Shown here in pieces: positions 17,217-27,622 of a stretch of DNA of 64,000 bases. Under the pieces are notes generated by a model. That model was not told the origin of the DNA, ran no database searches, and saw only the letters and a program-made list of their open reading frames with translations. The translations under genes were made by a program, and so were the position numbers. Position 1 is the first letter of the stretch. Each line of letters opens with the position of its first letter. Source of the stretch: Tsukamurella sp. M9C (lineage in GTDB: Bacteria > Actinomycetota > Actinomycetes > Mycobacteriales > Mycobacteriaceae); contig NZ_JAIULG010000023.1 of the NCBI RefSeq assembly GCF_020169415.1, positions 1 to 64,000 of the forward strand, written 5' to 3'.

Positions 17217-20200
17217 CTATTCGCCCCAGAAGACCCGGTCGACCACGGCGCGCCCGCGCCGCGTGGTGCGCAGGTAGTCGTCGAGGTAGTCCAGCGAGCT
17301 GCCCCGCCACCCGGCCACGTAGGCCACGTTGGAGAGCACTGCGCCGGGGCCCGGCAGCTGGTCGACGGGCTTGCCGCGCACCAGGAACAGGGCGTTGCGA
17401 GCGCGGGTGGCTGTGAGCCACGCCGCCCGCAGCAGCTCGACGTCGCTCGCCGGGAGCAGCTCGTTGGCGTCGATCGCGTCGAGCGATTCGAGCGTCGAGG
17501 TGTTGCGCAGCGCGGGAACGGCACTGGCGTGCCGCAGTTGCTCCAGCTGGACCGTCCACTCGACGTCGGAGAGCCCGCCGCGACCCAGCTTGGTGTGCGT
17601 CGCGGGGTCCGCGCCGCGGGGCAGCCGCTCGGAGTCGACGCGGGCCTTGATGCGCCGCAGCTCGTTGACCGTCGCGGGCGAGACGCCGCCCTCGGGGTAC
17701 CGGGTCTCGTCCACCATGTGCAGGAATTCACGGGCGATGCCCTCGTCGCCGGCGACGTGGGTGGCGCGCAGGAGCGCCTGCACCTCCCAGGGCTGCGCCC
17801 ACTGCTGGTAGTACGCCCGGTACGCGGCCAGGGTCCGCACGACCGGCCCGTTGCGGCCCTCGGGGCGCAGGCCCGTGTCGACCTCCAGGCCCGGGTCCAC
17901 CGACGGTGCGCCGAGCCGGGTCCGCACTGCATCGGCCACGTGGTTCGCCCACCGCACCGCGTCGGAATCCTCGTAGCCCTCGTTGGGCACGCAGACGAAC
18001 AGCACGTCCGCATCGGAGCCGTAGCCGATCTCGTGCCCGCCGAGCCGCCCCATCCCGATGACTGCGATCCGCGCCGGCGCGCCGGGCGCGTAGGCGCTGC
18101 GGCTGGACTCGCGCTCGACCACGGACGTCGCGACCTCGGAGACGAGTGCGGCGTCGAGGGCGGCACCCCAGACCGACGAGAGCGCCGCGCAGACCTCGGG
18201 CACCGTCATCATGCCGAGGATGTCCGCGGAGGCGACGCGGGCGATCTCGCTGCGCCGCATGGCCCGCGCCACCGCGATCGCCCGGTCGCGGTGCGGCGCA
18301 CGACTGACCGCCGCGAGCATGCCGTCGTAGACCGACTTCGGCGAGGGCTCCGTGAGCTTCGGTCCCGCAGCGCCGTCGGCGTAGAGGCGGATCACGTCGG
18401 GCGAGCGGCCCAGCAGCTCCGCGACGAAAGTCGACGAGCCCAGCACCGTCATGAGCCGCTGCGCGACCACCGACTCGTCGCGCAGCACGCGCAGGTACCA
18501 CTCGACGTCGCGCAGGTCCTCGGAGAGCTTGCGGTAGTTCAGCAGGCCGGCATCGGGATTCGGGGTCTCGCTGAGCCATTCGAGCAGGGTGGGCAGCAGG
18601 ATGGTCTGGATCCGGCCGCGCCGCGAGGAGTCGGCCATCGCCTTCAGGTGCGCCAGGGCGTGCTGCGGCTGGAGGAAGCCGAGCGCGGCCAGTCGCGCGA
18701 CGATCGCGTCGTCGCTCAGGCTCACCGCGTCCGCGTCGAGGTTCGCGATCGAGTCCAGCAGCGGGCGGTAGAAGAGTTTGGTGTGCAGTCGGCGCACCCG
18801 CGCCGACTGCCGCTTGAGCTCCGCCCGCAGCACCCCGGCCGCGTCGCGGTCCCCGTCGGGCCGGATGTGCGCGGCGCGGGCCAGCCAGCGCCACGCCTCC
18901 TCGTGGTCGGTCGGCGGGAGCAGATGCGTGCGCTCCATGCGACGCAGCTGCAGCCGGTGCTCCAGGGTGCGCAGGAACTCGTAGGAGGCGGTGAAGTTCG
19001 CGCCGTCGTCGCGACCCACGTAGCCGCCGACGGTGAGCGCCTCCAGGGCGTCGACGGTGCTCCGCTCCCGCAGCGTCTCGTCGGTGCGACCGTGCACCAA
19101 TTGCAGGAGCTGGACAGCGAACTCGACGTCGCGGAGGCCGCCTCGGCCCAGCTTCAGCTCGCGCTCGCGGAGGTCGGGAGCGATGTTCTCCTCGACGCGG
19201 CGGCGCATCTCCTGCACGTCCTGCACGAAGTCCTCGCGCTCGGCGGCCTCCCACACCATGGGGCTGAGCGCGCCCAGGTAGTCGTGGCCCAGCTCCATGT
19301 CGCCGGTCTGCGGGCGGGCCTTGAGGAGCGCCTGGAACTCCCACGTCTTCGCCCACCGCTTGTAGTACGCCACATGGGATTCCAGCGTGCGAGTGAGGCT
19401 GCCGGCCTTGCCCTCCGGGCGGAGCGCGGCATCCACGTCGAAGAAGGCCGCGGAGCCGATCCGCATCATCTCGCCGGCGAGCCGCGCCGAGGCCCCGTCG
19501 GCGGGCTCGGCGACGAAGATCACGTCCACGTCGGAGACGTAGTTCAGTTCCCGCGCACCGCACTTGCCCATCGCGACCACGGCGAGGCGGCCCTGCGGGT
19601 CGGAGTCCGGGAAGACCGAGGCGACGGCGACGGACAGCGCCGCGGTGAGCGCGGCGTCCGCGAGGTCCGCGAGATGCGCGCCCACGATCGCGAAGGGCAG
19701 GGTGGGCTCGTTCTCCACGAGCTCGGCCAGGTCCCGCGCGGCGAGCACCATCACCAGGTCGCGGTAGCCGTCCCGCAGCGCGGCGATCGCGGCGCCGCCG
19801 GTGACCGCGGCGCGGTAGATCAGGTCGTCGTCGCGGCGACCCGGGACCTTCACCGCGTCGACGGTGGCGAGCATCGCGGCGATCAGGTCGTCGCGCGACT
19901 TGAGCGGGGCGGTGTCCCGCAGCAGGCGCCACGACGCGGGGTGGCTGATGAGGTGGTCACCGAGGGCGTCGGACGCGCCGAGCAGCCCGAAGAGCCTGCC
20001 GCGAAAGGTGGTGTCGCCGCGGATCAGGCCGTCGATCTCCGCCCAGTCAGCGGCCGCGGATTCCCGCAGCCGCACCAGGGCGCGCAGCGTCCAATCCGGG
20101 TCGGCGGCACGGGAGAGCGCCCACAGGACGTCGGCACTCTCGATGTTCGCCCACCCCAGGGATTCGAGGTTCGGCTCGGCGTTGGAGTCCAGGAGCCCCA

Positions 20201-20246
20201 GCCGGCCCGCACTCGGGCGGCGGACCTCGCGATTCGTGGGCGGCAC
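17217..20246 (-). CDS. glnE: Bifunctional glutamine synthetase adenylyltransferase/adenylyl-removing enzyme
   Basis: GlnE attaches AMP to and removes it from the target Tyr of glutamine synthetase, tuning nitrogen assimilation to nitrogen supply. The 1009-residue protein has both nucleotidyltransferase halves: the N-terminal one with [17 protein letters not shown] (about residue 235) and the C-terminal one with [19 protein letters not shown] (about residue 744), each followed by a helical domain containing [11 protein letters not shown] or [14 protein letters not shown] 20246 is chosen because it lies 13 nt after the second glutamine synthetase stop codon and the GRLGLLD start resembles mycobacterial GlnE; longer openings run back into that gene. 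Its likely target is the type I enzyme at 10439, which has the modified Tyr; the adjacent paralogue lacks it. Confidence 0.95.
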   Translation of the reverse strand: MPPTNREVRRPSAGRLGLLDSNAEPNLESLGWANIESADVLWALSRAADPDWTLRALVRLRESAAADWAEIDGLIRGDTTFRGRLFGLLGASDALGDHLISHPASWRLLRDTAPLKSRDDLIAAMLATVDAVKVPGRRDDDLIYRAAVTGGAAIAALRDGYRDLVMVLAARDLAELVENEPTLPFAIVGAHLADLADAALTAALSVAVASVFPDSDPQGRLAVVAMGKCGARELNYVSDVDVIFVAEPADGASARLAGEMMRIGSAAFFDVDAALRPEGKAGSLTRTLESHVAYYKRWAKTWEFQALLKARPQTGDMELGHDYLGALSPMVWEAAEREDFVQDVQEMRRRVEENIAPDLRERELKLGRGGLRDVEFAVQLLQLVHGRTDETLRERSTVDALEALTVGGYVGRDDGANFTASYEFLRTLEHRLQLRRMERTHLLPPTDHEEAWRWLARAAHIRPDGDRDAAGVLRAELKRQSARVRRLHTKLFYRPLLDSIANLDADAVSLSDDAIVARLAALGFLQPQHALAHLKAMADSSRRGRIQTILLPTLLEWLSETPNPDAGLLNYRKLSEDLRDVEWYLRVLRDESVVAQRLMTVLGSSTFVAELLGRSPDVIRLYADGAAGPKLTEPSPKSVYDGMLAAVSRAPHRDRAIAVARAMRRSEIARVASADILGMMTVPEVCAALSSVWGAALDAALVSEVATSVVERESSRSAYAPGAPARIAVIGMGRLGGHEIGYGSDADVLFVCVPNEGYEDSDAVRWANHVADAVRTRLGAPSVDPGLEVDTGLRPEGRNGPVVRTLAAYRAYYQQWAQPWEVQALLRATHVAGDEGIAREFLHMVDETRYPEGGVSPATVNELRRIKARVDSERLPRGADPATHTKLGRGGLSDVEWTVQLEQLRHASAVPALRNTSTLESLDAIDANELLPASDVELLRAAWLTATRARNALFLVRGKPVDQLPGPGAVLSNVAYVAGWRGSSLDYLDDYLRTTRRGRAVVDRVFWGE

Positions 20247-20259
20247 CGTCGGCCCCGCC

Positions 20260-21600
20260 CTACAGCGAGAGGAAGCGGTCGAGCTCGAACGGCGTGACCA
20301 CCGCGCGGTAGTCGTTCCACTCCGACCACTTGTTGCGCAGGAAGTACTCGAAGACGTGCTCCCCCAGCGTCTCCGCGACCAGCTCGCTCTTCTCCATGAG
20401 CACGAGCGCATCGTCGAGGCTGGCGGGCAGGTCCTTGAAGCCCATGGAGCGGCGCTCGCGCGCCGTCATCTGCCGCACGTCGTCCTCGGCGGCCTCGGGC
20501 AGCTCGTAGCCGCCCTTGATGCCCTCGAGGCCGGCGGCGCACAGGACCGCGAAGGCCAGGTACGGGTTGCAGGCCGAATCGGGCGAGCGCACCTCGATGC
20601 GGCGGCTGCTCGCCTTGTTCGGCGTGTACAGGGGCACCCGGACCATCGCGGAGCGGTTGGCGGCGCCCCAGGTGGCCGCGGTCGGCGCCTCGTCGCCCGT
20701 CACCAGGCGCTTGTAGGAGTTGACCCATTGGTTGGTGACGGCGGAGATCTCGGGCGCGTGGTGCAGGATGCCCGCGATGAACGCCTTGCCGGTGGTGGAG
20801 AGCTGCAGCTCGTCGTCGGGGTCGTGGAAGGCGTTGGAGTCGCCCTCGAAGAGGCTCATGTGGGTGTGCATGCCCGAGCCCGGGTGGATCGAGAAGGGCT
20901 TCGGCATGAAGGAGGCCTTCACGCCCTCGGTCATCGCCACCTCCTTGACCAGGTAGCGGAAGGTCATCACGTTGTCGGCCATCGAGAGCGCGTCCGCGTA
21001 GCGCAGGTCGATCTCCTGCTGGCCGGGCCCCGCCTCGTGGTGGCTGAACTCGACGGAGATCCCCATCGCCTCGAGCGCCTCGATCGCCTTGCGCCGGAAG
21101 TTCGGCGCCGACTCGTGCACCGCCTGGTCGAAGTAGCCGCCGTTGTCGGCGGGGATCGGCATGCCGTGCGGGCCGGACTCCTTCTTCAGGAGGTAGAACT
21201 CGATCTCCGGGTGCACGTAGCAGGAGAAGCCCAGATCGGCGGCGCGGTTGAGCTGGCGTCGCAGCACGTGCCGGCTGTCGCCCCACGAGGGCGTCCCGTC
21301 GGGCATCGCGATGTCGCAGAACATGCGGACGGAGTGCATCTCCCCGTCGCCGCTGGTCCAGGGCAGCACCTGGAAGGTCGACGGGTCGGGCTTGGCGACG
21401 GTGTCCGCCTCCGAGACCCGGGAGAAGCCCTCGATCGAGCTGCCGTCGAAGCCGATCCCCTCCGTGAACGCGCCCTCCAGCTCCGCGGGCGCGATCGCCA
21501 CGGACTTGAGGAAACCGAGGACGTCGGTGAACCACAGCCGCACGAAGCGGATGTCCCGTTCCTCGATGGTGCGAAGCACGAACTCCTGCTGCCGGTCCAT
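20260..21600 (-). CDS. glnA: Glutamine synthetase, GlnA2-like paralogue
   Basis: A 446-residue class I glutamine synthetase, shorter than the enzyme at 10439 and matching M. tuberculosis GlnA2 (Rv2222c) by position next to glnE. Family landmarks are [54 protein letters not shown] and [15 protein letters not shown]. The adenylylation-site Tyr segment of the main enzyme is replaced ([13 protein letters not shown]), so GlnE probably does not modify it. In M. tuberculosis this paralogue is not the major assimilatory enzyme, and some homologues act on other amines. It is the first gene of the minus-strand unit with glnE and the EEP gene. A half GlnR-like site (21624-21639) precedes it. Confidence 0.93.
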   Translation of the reverse strand: MDRQQEFVLRTIEERDIRFVRLWFTDVLGFLKSVAIAPAELEGAFTEGIGFDGSSIEGFSRVSEADTVAKPDPSTFQVLPWTSGDGEMHSVRMFCDIAMPDGTPSWGDSRHVLRRQLNRAADLGFSCYVHPEIEFYLLKKESGPHGMPIPADNGGYFDQAVHESAPNFRRKAIEALEAMGISVEFSHHEAGPGQQEIDLRYADALSMADNVMTFRYLVKEVAMTEGVKASFMPKPFSIHPGSGMHTHMSLFEGDSNAFHDPDDELQLSTTGKAFIAGILHHAPEISAVTNQWVNSYKRLVTGDEAPTAATWGAANRSAMVRVPLYTPNKASSRRIEVRSPDSACNPYLAFAVLCAAGLEGIKGGYELPEAAEDDVRQMTARERRSMGFKDLPASLDDALVLMEKSELVAETLGEHVFEYFLRNKWSEWNDYRAVVTPFELDRFLSL

Positions 21601-21623
21601 GTCTCAACCCTAAGCGAGGAGGT

Positions 21624-21639
21624 GTTAACTGCGTGTTAC
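21624..21639 (-). promoter_or_regulatory. Possible GlnR half-operator upstream of the glnA2-like gene
   Basis: Read on the minus strand, GTAAC (21639-21635) and TTAAC (21628-21624) are separated by exactly 6 nt, 24 nt before the start codon. This is half of a full GlnR site and may be chance; the pair occurs in an AT-richer stretch typical of a promoter. Confidence 0.35.
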
Positions 21640-21728
21640 AACCCGAGAAGGTTGCAGGCCACCGAACGCCTCCCCCGGGTTCCGGCCGATTCGCACCTGC
21701 GAAGGGGATACCGAGTAGCGTCCCCGGC

Positions 21729-22301
21729 GTGGATGCACCGTTCGCTCGCCTCACCGTCGCCGCCGCGGCGGCCTGCGCCCTCGCCCTCGCCGGGTGCGGT
21801 GCGGCGACGGAGCCCCCCGCCCCGTCCAGGGCGACCGGCACGATCGACACCTGCCCCGCCGCAGCGCCGGCCGCGGATGCCAAGGCGGTCGCCCTGACCG
21901 GGGTCACCGGCCGGGCGGTCGTCGTCCCGCCGACCGAGCACACAGCGCCGCGCATCACGGTCGACGCGCCGTACCGGGTCGACCGGTCGCAGGCCGTCGT
22001 CGCGGCGGCCGGGTTCGGTGCCGAGCTCACCGAGCGGTCGGTGGTCACCGTCTGCTACCAGGGCGTGAACGGCCGTACGGGGGCGGTCTTCGACGACGCG
22101 TTCGGCCGTGCGACCTCGGCCGAGATCGCCCTCCCCGACGTGGTCCCCGGCTTCCGGGCGGCGCTCGTCGGGCAGCGGTCCGGCACGACGGTCATCACCG
22201 CGGTCACCGCGGCCGACGGCTACCCGAAGGGCGAGCCGCAGGCCGGCGTCGAGCCGGGCGACACCCTGATCTTCGCGATCCGCGTGCTCGCCGCGAACTG
22301 A
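21729..22301 (+). CDS. FKBP-type lipoprotein (copy 2)
   Basis: A 190-residue exported lipoprotein with lipobox LALAGC (Cys23) and a C-terminal FKBP-like domain. It is a clear paralogue of the protein at 14479: both share VCYxGVNGRTG, a VxPGF segment, GxxDGYxxGxPxAG in the last third, and end in GDTLIFAI followed by a short Leu/Ala-Ala-Asn tail. Pocket residues have drifted more here (the RFDST segment is VFDDA), so catalysis is less certain than in copy 1. GTG 21729 is used because the signal peptide begins there; earlier in-frame codons do not form one. The gene abuts the convergent peptidase gene with no gap between the stop codons. Confidence 0.82.
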   Translation: MDAPFARLTVAAAAACALALAGCGAATEPPAPSRATGTIDTCPAAAPAADAKAVALTGVTGRAVVVPPTEHTAPRITVDAPYRVDRSQAVVAAAGFGAELTERSVVTVCYQGVNGRTGAVFDDAFGRATSAEIALPDVVPGFRAALVGQRSGTTVITAVTAADGYPKGEPQAGVEPGDTLIFAIRVLAAN

Positions 22302-23909
22302 TCAGGCGGTGCAGCGCAGGTCCGCCGCCGGGGTCTTCAGGTCGCGCAGATAGGCGGTCACGGCGTCGTCGACGCAGGCGTTGCCCTCGAGCGAGACGGT
22401 GTGCTGGCTGCCCTCGAAGCTGATCAGGGAGGCGCCGAGCTGCTTGGCCAGGCTCACCCCGTTCTCGTACGGCGTCGCCGGGTCGTGCGTGGTCGAGACC
22501 ACGACCAGCTTCGGCGCGCCGACGGCGTTCACCTCGTGCGGCTTGAGGGTGGGAGCCGCCGCCCAGAACGCGCAGGTGCCCTTCGCGCCGCGGCCGGTGC
22601 CGCGGCCGTCGTCGAGGAAGGGCGCGGCCTTGCGGATCTCGGTGTCGAGCCGGGCCAGGTCCGCGGGCGCGGTGACAGCGGGGCCGTCGACGCAGTTGAT
22701 CGCGGTGTTGGCGTCCATCATCGGCGAATAGCGGCCGATCTCGTCGCGGTTCAGATAGAGGTCGGCGATCCGCTGCAGCAGCGAGCCGTCGCCGCGCTGC
22801 AGGCCCGTGAGCGCCCGCCGCAGGGGCTCCCACAGCTGCTGCGCGTACATGGCCTGGATGGTGGCGGTGGTCGCGTCGCTGTAGCTGAGCTGCCGGCCGC
22901 CCTGGCCGCGCACCGTCTTGTCGATGAGCGGGCGCACCAACTGCTGGTACCGCGCCGTCGCCTGCGCCGGGTCGGCCCCGACCGGGCACGTGGGGTACTT
23001 GGCGCAGTCCTTCGCCCAGTCGTCGAAGACCGTCTGGAAGCCGGCCATCTGCTGCACGTTCGCGGTGATCTGGTCGAGGGCGGGGTCGACGGCACCGTCG
23101 AGCACCATGGCCCGGACCCGCTCGGGGAAGGTCTCCGCGTAGATGGCGCCGATGAAGGTGCCGTAGCTGTAGCCGAGGTAGGTGAGCTTCTCGTCGCCGA
23201 GCACGGCGCGCAGCACGTCCAGGTCCCGCACCGTCTGCGCGGTGCCGACGTTGGCCAGGAAGGCCTTCCCCATCTTCTCGGCGCACAGGTCCGCCTGGGA
23301 CTTGTTGAACGCCTCCTGCTTCGCGATGCCCGCCGGGGAGTTGTCGAAGGCGAGGGTGGAGAGGCGGTTCTCATCGCGCTGCTTGTCGCTGAAGCACTTC
23401 ACGGCGGGCGAGCTGGCACCCACGCCGCGCGGGTCCCAGCCGACCAGGTCGAAGCTCTGCGCGATCTCGAACTTGTCGGCCTCCATCGACTTGCCCGCCA
23501 CCTGCTGCACGCCGGAGCCGCCGGGGCCGCCGGGGTTCATCAGCAGCGAGCCCCGCCGCTGCCCGGTCGCCTTGACCCGGGCGACGGCGAGCTTCGTCTC
23601 GCCCGCCGACGGATCGTCGTAGTCGATCGGCACCGTCACGCGGCCGCACTCGAGTTTCGTCTTGTCGTACTCGGCGATGTCGTCGGCCTTGGCGATCGCG
23701 GCGCAGGAGCCCCACTCGACCTTCTGCCCGTAGTACTTCCCGAGGCTCGCGGGCACGCCCGCGACCGACGTCCGAGTGGGGGTGGCGCTGCCCGGCGCGG
23801 ACGATCCGCCCGCCGGTTCCGCGGTCCCCCCGATCTGGACCGAGCATCCCGCGAGTACCGCCGCGGCGAGGACCGCGGTCGCGGTCAGGAGGGGCTTGCC
23901 TGCCTTCAT
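22302..23909 (-). CDS. Exported alpha/beta-hydrolase peptidase, CaeA/tripeptidyl aminopeptidase-like lipoprotein
   Basis: A 535-residue lipoprotein (lipobox VLAGC, Cys22) with an S33-type alpha/beta-hydrolase fold. The oxyanion-hole motif MNPGGPGGSG (residues 124-133), nucleophile Ser248 in GYSYG, acidic VVVSTTHDPATPYE segment and catalytic His in SFEGSQHTV make a complete triad. The C-terminal TAP-like domain is present. It corresponds by position and features to M. tuberculosis Rv2223c/Rv2224c; Rv2224c (CaeA, Hip1) is an envelope-associated serine protease affecting cell-wall properties. M. tuberculosis has two tandem copies, only one is seen here. ATG 23909 starts the signal peptide; sequence further upstream is antisense of nadE. 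Divergent from nadE. Confidence 0.92.
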   Translation of the reverse strand: MKAGKPLLTATAVLAAAVLAGCSVQIGGTAEPAGGSSAPGSATPTRTSVAGVPASLGKYYGQKVEWGSCAAIAKADDIAEYDKTKLECGRVTVPIDYDDPSAGETKLAVARVKATGQRRGSLLMNPGGPGGSGVQQVAGKSMEADKFEIAQSFDLVGWDPRGVGASSPAVKCFSDKQRDENRLSTLAFDNSPAGIAKQEAFNKSQADLCAEKMGKAFLANVGTAQTVRDLDVLRAVLGDEKLTYLGYSYGTFIGAIYAETFPERVRAMVLDGAVDPALDQITANVQQMAGFQTVFDDWAKDCAKYPTCPVGADPAQATARYQQLVRPLIDKTVRGQGGRQLSYSDATTATIQAMYAQQLWEPLRRALTGLQRGDGSLLQRIADLYLNRDEIGRYSPMMDANTAINCVDGPAVTAPADLARLDTEIRKAAPFLDDGRGTGRGAKGTCAFWAAAPTLKPHEVNAVGAPKLVVVSTTHDPATPYENGVSLAKQLGASLISFEGSQHTVSLEGNACVDDAVTAYLRDLKTPAADLRCTA

Positions 23910-23963
23910 CCTTCCGATCCTGCCACGCGGCGCTCCCGGTTCCCGGGACGCTAGGGTTGAGCC

Positions 23964-25712
23964 ATGACGCCCCTTCGTGTCGCGGCGTGCCAGATCAACC
24001 CCGTCGTGGGTGACCTGGACGCGAATGTCACTCGGATCACCGCCGCAGCCCGGGACGCCGCGCAGCGCGGCGCGCAGGTCGCCGTCTTCGGCGAGATGGC
24101 CCTCACGGGCTACCCGGTGGAGGACCTGCTCCTGCGCCGGTCCTTCGCCGTCGACTCGCGCGAGGCCGTGCACGAGCTGGCCCGATCGCTGGACGCGGCC
24201 GGCTGCGGGGATCTGATCGTGGTGGTCGGCTTCCTCGACCGCGACCCGGACGCGCCGGAGACCAGCACCAACCCCACCGGCGGCGCCCGCAACGCCGCAG
24301 GTGTGCTGCACGGCGGCGAGCTCGTCGCGCGGTACGACAAGCACTTCCTGCCGAACTACGGCGTCTTCGACGAGAAGCGCTGGTTCACCCCCGGCGACCG
24401 GCTGGTCGTCCTCGACGTCGACGGGGTGCGGCTCGGCCTCGCGATCTGCGAGGACGTCTGGTGGCCCGACGGTCCCGTCGCCGGACTGGCGGAGCTCGGC
24501 GTCGACGCGGTGCTGTGCCTCAACGCCAGCCCCTTCGAGGCCGGCAAGCCCGCGCAGCGCCGCGAGGTGGTCGCGGCCCGCGTCGCCGAGGGCGGCGCCC
24601 CGGTGGTCTACGTCAACCTCGTCGGCGGGCAGGACGAGCTCGTCTTCGACGGTGACTCCTTCGTCTTCCGGCCCGACGCCGGGGCGCTGACGCCGGGGCC
24701 GCAGTTCATCGAGTTCACACAGTTCGCCGACATCGCGCCGCTGGGCCGCGAACGGGCCCGCGCCGTCGATGGGTGGCAGGTCGAGGAGGTCGCCCTCCCC
24801 GCGCGGCCGACCGACCTGGTGCCGATCGTCACCGGTTGGACGGAGCTCGACGAGCTCGCGCAGATCTGGGCGGCCCTGGTCACCGGCACGCGGGACTACG
24901 TCCACAAGGTGGGCGGGCGCACCGTCGGCCTGGGCATGTCCGGCGGCATCGACTCGGCGCTGGTCGCGGTCATCGCCGCCGACGCGGTGGGCGCTGACAA
25001 CGTGTACGGCGTGGGCATGCCCTCGAAGTACAGCTCGGACCACTCGAAGGACGACGCCGCGGATCAGGCGCAGCGCATGGGGATCGACTTCCGGTTCGAG
25101 CCGATCGAGCACATGGTGGAGGCGTTCGTCGGCCAGTTGCACCTGTCCGGCCTGGCCGAGGAGAACATCCAGGCCCGTTGCCGCGGGATGACGCTGATGT
25201 CGCTGTCGAACCTCGACGGCCACCTGGTGCTGGCCACCGGCAACAAGAGCGAACTGGCCGTGGGCTATTCGACGATCTACGGCGACGCTGTGGGCGCCTA
25301 CGCCCCCATCCGCGACGTGGAGAAGTCGCTCGTCTGGGAGCTGGCGCGGTGGCGCAACAAGGTCGCCGTCGAGCGCGGCGAGACGCCGCCGATCCCGGAG
25401 AACTCCATCACCAAGGAGCCCTCGGCGGAGCTGCGCCCCGGCCAGAAGGACAGCGATTCGCTGCCCGATTACGAGATCCTCGACGACATCCTGCGTCGCT
25501 ATGTGGAGCAGGACCAGGGCGTCGCCGAGATCGCCGCGGAGGGGAACAACGGCGCCGGCTACGACCCGGACCTCATCCGCAAGGTCGCGCGCCTCGTCGA
25601 CCGCGCCGAGTACAAGCGGCGCCAGTACCCGCTCGGCCCGAAGATCACGCCCAAGGCGTTCGGCCGCGACCGCAGGATGCCGATCACGAACCGCTGGCAC
25701 GACCCGGCCTAG
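23964..25712 (+). CDS. nadE: Glutamine-dependent NAD+ synthetase
   Basis: This enzyme amidates nicotinic acid adenine dinucleotide to NAD+, using ammonia released from glutamine. The 582-residue protein joins an N-terminal nitrilase-type glutaminase domain (about 1-275) with the catalytic triad Glu44, Lys126 and Cys162, and a C-terminal synthetase domain with the ATP-pyrophosphatase motif SGGIDS (326-331), a [10 protein letters not shown] loop and the ENIQARCRG segment. It is about 100 residues shorter than the M. tuberculosis enzyme (Rv2438c, 679 residues) and resembles the shorter bacterial type. It stands in a position where M. tuberculosis has no nadE, between the CaeA-like gene and panB. 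ATG 23964 is 54 nt from the divergent peptidase start. Confidence 0.96.
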   Translation: MTPLRVAACQINPVVGDLDANVTRITAAARDAAQRGAQVAVFGEMALTGYPVEDLLLRRSFAVDSREAVHELARSLDAAGCGDLIVVVGFLDRDPDAPETSTNPTGGARNAAGVLHGGELVARYDKHFLPNYGVFDEKRWFTPGDRLVVLDVDGVRLGLAICEDVWWPDGPVAGLAELGVDAVLCLNASPFEAGKPAQRREVVAARVAEGGAPVVYVNLVGGQDELVFDGDSFVFRPDAGALTPGPQFIEFTQFADIAPLGRERARAVDGWQVEEVALPARPTDLVPIVTGWTELDELAQIWAALVTGTRDYVHKVGGRTVGLGMSGGIDSALVAVIAADAVGADNVYGVGMPSKYSSDHSKDDAADQAQRMGIDFRFEPIEHMVEAFVGQLHLSGLAEENIQARCRGMTLMSLSNLDGHLVLATGNKSELAVGYSTIYGDAVGAYAPIRDVEKSLVWELARWRNKVAVERGETPPIPENSITKEPSAELRPGQKDSDSLPDYEILDDILRRYVEQDQGVAEIAAEGNNGAGYDPDLIRKVARLVDRAEYKRRQYPLGPKITPKAFGRDRRMPITNRWHDPA

Positions 25713-25764
25713 AGACTGCCCGGACCGGAGATTCCGGCTGGGACTGTTGAAATGGAGTGACGAG

Positions 25765-26628
25765 ATGAGCGAGACCCCGTTGTACGGAGGCGGATCCACT
25801 GGGGAGGGCGGCGAGACCGCCGCGAAGCCCCCGCGCAAGAAGGTGCGCATCCACCACCTGGCCGAGCTCAAGGAGCGCGGCGAGAAGTGGGCGATGCTCA
25901 CCAGCTACGACTTCATGACCGCGTCGATCTTCGACGAGGCCGGCGTCACCGCCCTACTGATCGGCGACAGCGCAGCGAACACCGTGTACGGGTTCGACTC
26001 CACGCTGCCGATGGAGCTGGACGTGATGGCGGCGATGGTCGCGGCGGTGCGTCGCGGCACGAAGTACGCACTGGTGGTGGCGGACATGCCCTTCGCCAGC
26101 TACGAGGCGTCCCCCGAGCAGGCCTACCGCAGCGCCGCGACGCTGATGAAGGCCGGCGCCGAGGCGGTCAAGCTCGAGGGCGGCGAGCACATGGCGCCCA
26201 CCATCGAGTTCCTGCAGCGCCGCGGCATCCCGGTGATGGCGCACATCGGCTTCACCCCGCAGTCGGTGAACTCGCTGGGCGGCAACCGGGTTCAGGGCCG
26301 CGGCGACGACGCGGCCCACAAGATCCGCCTCGACGCGAAGGCGGTCGACGCCGCCGGTGCCTTCTCGGTCGTGCTGGAGATGGTGCCCTCCGACGTGGCC
26401 GCGCAGGTCACGAAGGAGATCGCGATCCCGACGATCGGGATCGGCGCCGGCAACCAGTGCGACGGCCAGGTCCTGGTGTGGCAGGACTTCTCCGGCCTCA
26501 ACCGCGGCCGCACTGCGCGATTCGTCAAGAAGTACGCGAACATCGGCGACGAGCTGCTGCGCGGCGCCCAGGAGTACGTGGCGGAGGTCGCCTCCGGCGA
26601 GTTCCCCGGACCGGAGCACGGATTCTGA
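25765..26628 (+). CDS. panB: 3-methyl-2-oxobutanoate hydroxymethyltransferase
   Basis: PanB makes ketopantoate from 2-oxoisovalerate and methylenetetrahydrofolate, the first committed step of pantothenate and CoA synthesis. The 287-residue protein has a disordered N-terminus and then the TIM-barrel family sequence: [31 protein letters not shown] with a metal-binding Asp, [39 protein letters not shown] and [24 protein letters not shown] lies 7 nt before ATG 25765. Its TGA overlaps the ATG of the prolyl aminopeptidase gene by one base (TGATG), indicating translational coupling. Same neighbourhood as M. tuberculosis Rv2225. The decameric enzyme is cytosolic. Confidence 0.96.
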   Translation: MSETPLYGGGSTGEGGETAAKPPRKKVRIHHLAELKERGEKWAMLTSYDFMTASIFDEAGVTALLIGDSAANTVYGFDSTLPMELDVMAAMVAAVRRGTKYALVVADMPFASYEASPEQAYRSAATLMKAGAEAVKLEGGEHMAPTIEFLQRRGIPVMAHIGFTPQSVNSLGGNRVQGRGDDAAHKIRLDAKAVDAAGAFSVVLEMVPSDVAAQVTKEIAIPTIGIGAGNQCDGQVLVWQDFSGLNRGRTARFVKKYANIGDELLRGAQEYVAEVASGEFPGPEHGF

Positions 26629-27620
26629 TGCGAGAGTTCTATCCCGAGATCGAGGCCTACAGCACCGAGCTGCTGGACGTCGGCGACGGACAGCTGCTGT
26701 ACGTCGAGCAGAGCGGCAACCCCGAGGGCAAGCCCGTGGTGTTCATCCACGGCGGCCCCGGTGGCGGCACCTCCCCCGACTGCCGGCGGTTCTTCGACCC
26801 GGCGGCGTACCGCATCGTCGTCTTCGACCAGCGCGGCTGCGGGCAGTCCAAGCCGCACATCGCCGATCCCTCGACGGGCGAGGGTGATTCGCTCGCCGAC
26901 CGGCTCGCGGTGAACACCACCGCGCACCTCATCGCCGACATCGAGCGGATCCGGGAGCACCTCGGCATCGACCGCTGGCAGGTCTTCGGCGGTTCCTGGG
27001 GCTCCACGCTGGGACTGGCCTACGCGCAGACCCATCCGGAGCGGGTGACCGAGCTGGTGCTGCGCGGCATCTTCCTGCTGCGCCGCAGCGAGCTGGACTG
27101 GTACTACAACGAGGGCGCCTCGCACGTCTACCCCGACAACTGGGAGGACTACCTGGCGCCGCTCGACGAGGCGGACCGGGCACCGTCGGCCGATAAGATC
27201 GCGGCCTACCACCGGCTCCTGCACGCGGACGACCAGGAGGTCGCGCTGGCCGCCGCCAAGGCGTGGTCGAAGTGGGAGCGCAGCACGAGCCACCTCATCA
27301 ACACGCCCGAGAGCTCGGCCGACGCCGACGACCCGCGGTTCGCGATCCCCTTCGCGCAGATCGAGAACCACTACTTCGTGAACGGCGGCTTCCTCGACGA
27401 GGGGCAGCTGCTGCGGGACATCGGCCGCATCGCCGGCATTCCGGGCGTCATCGTGCAGGGCCGCTACGACGTCGTGTGCCCCGCCCGCAGCGCCTGGGAC
27501 CTGCACCGCGCCTGGCCCACCGCCGACCTGGTGATGGTGCCCGACGCCGGCCACTCGGCCTTCGAGCCGGGGATCCGTTCGGCCCTCATCGAGGCCACCG
27601 ACCGCTTCGCGAAGGGCTGA
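26628..27620 (+). CDS. pip: Prolyl aminopeptidase (proline iminopeptidase)
   Basis: A 330-residue alpha/beta-hydrolase that removes N-terminal proline from peptides (family S33). It has the oxyanion HGGPGGG motif (41-47), DQRGCGQS, nucleophile Ser123 in GGSWGST, the RYDVVCP segment holding the catalytic Asp, and the His of AGHSAFEPG. The substrate-cap WSKWERSTSHL segment is also typical. No signal peptide, so cytosolic. ATG 26628 overlaps the panB stop codon by one base, and the CYTH-CHAD gene follows 2 nt after its end. The gene has no counterpart at this place in M. tuberculosis. Confidence 0.94.
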   Translation: MREFYPEIEAYSTELLDVGDGQLLYVEQSGNPEGKPVVFIHGGPGGGTSPDCRRFFDPAAYRIVVFDQRGCGQSKPHIADPSTGEGDSLADRLAVNTTAHLIADIERIREHLGIDRWQVFGGSWGSTLGLAYAQTHPERVTELVLRGIFLLRRSELDWYYNEGASHVYPDNWEDYLAPLDEADRAPSADKIAAYHRLLHADDQEVALAAAKAWSKWERSTSHLINTPESSADADDPRFAIPFAQIENHYFVNGGFLDEGQLLRDIGRIAGIPGVIVQGRYDVVCPARSAWDLHRAWPTADLVMVPDAGHSAFEPGIRSALIEATDRFAKG

Positions 27621-27622
27621 GC

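Noticed and set aside
16281-20297. A 1338-codon plus-strand open frame antisense to glnE
   Set aside because: Long antisense frames arise from G+C-rich third positions; the sequence is His/Gln/Arg/Gly-rich without any family motif, while the minus strand encodes an intact GlnE.
23910-25901. Upstream extension of the CaeA-like protein to 1199 residues
   Set aside because: The extra part is antisense to nadE; the signal peptide and lipobox begin at 23909.
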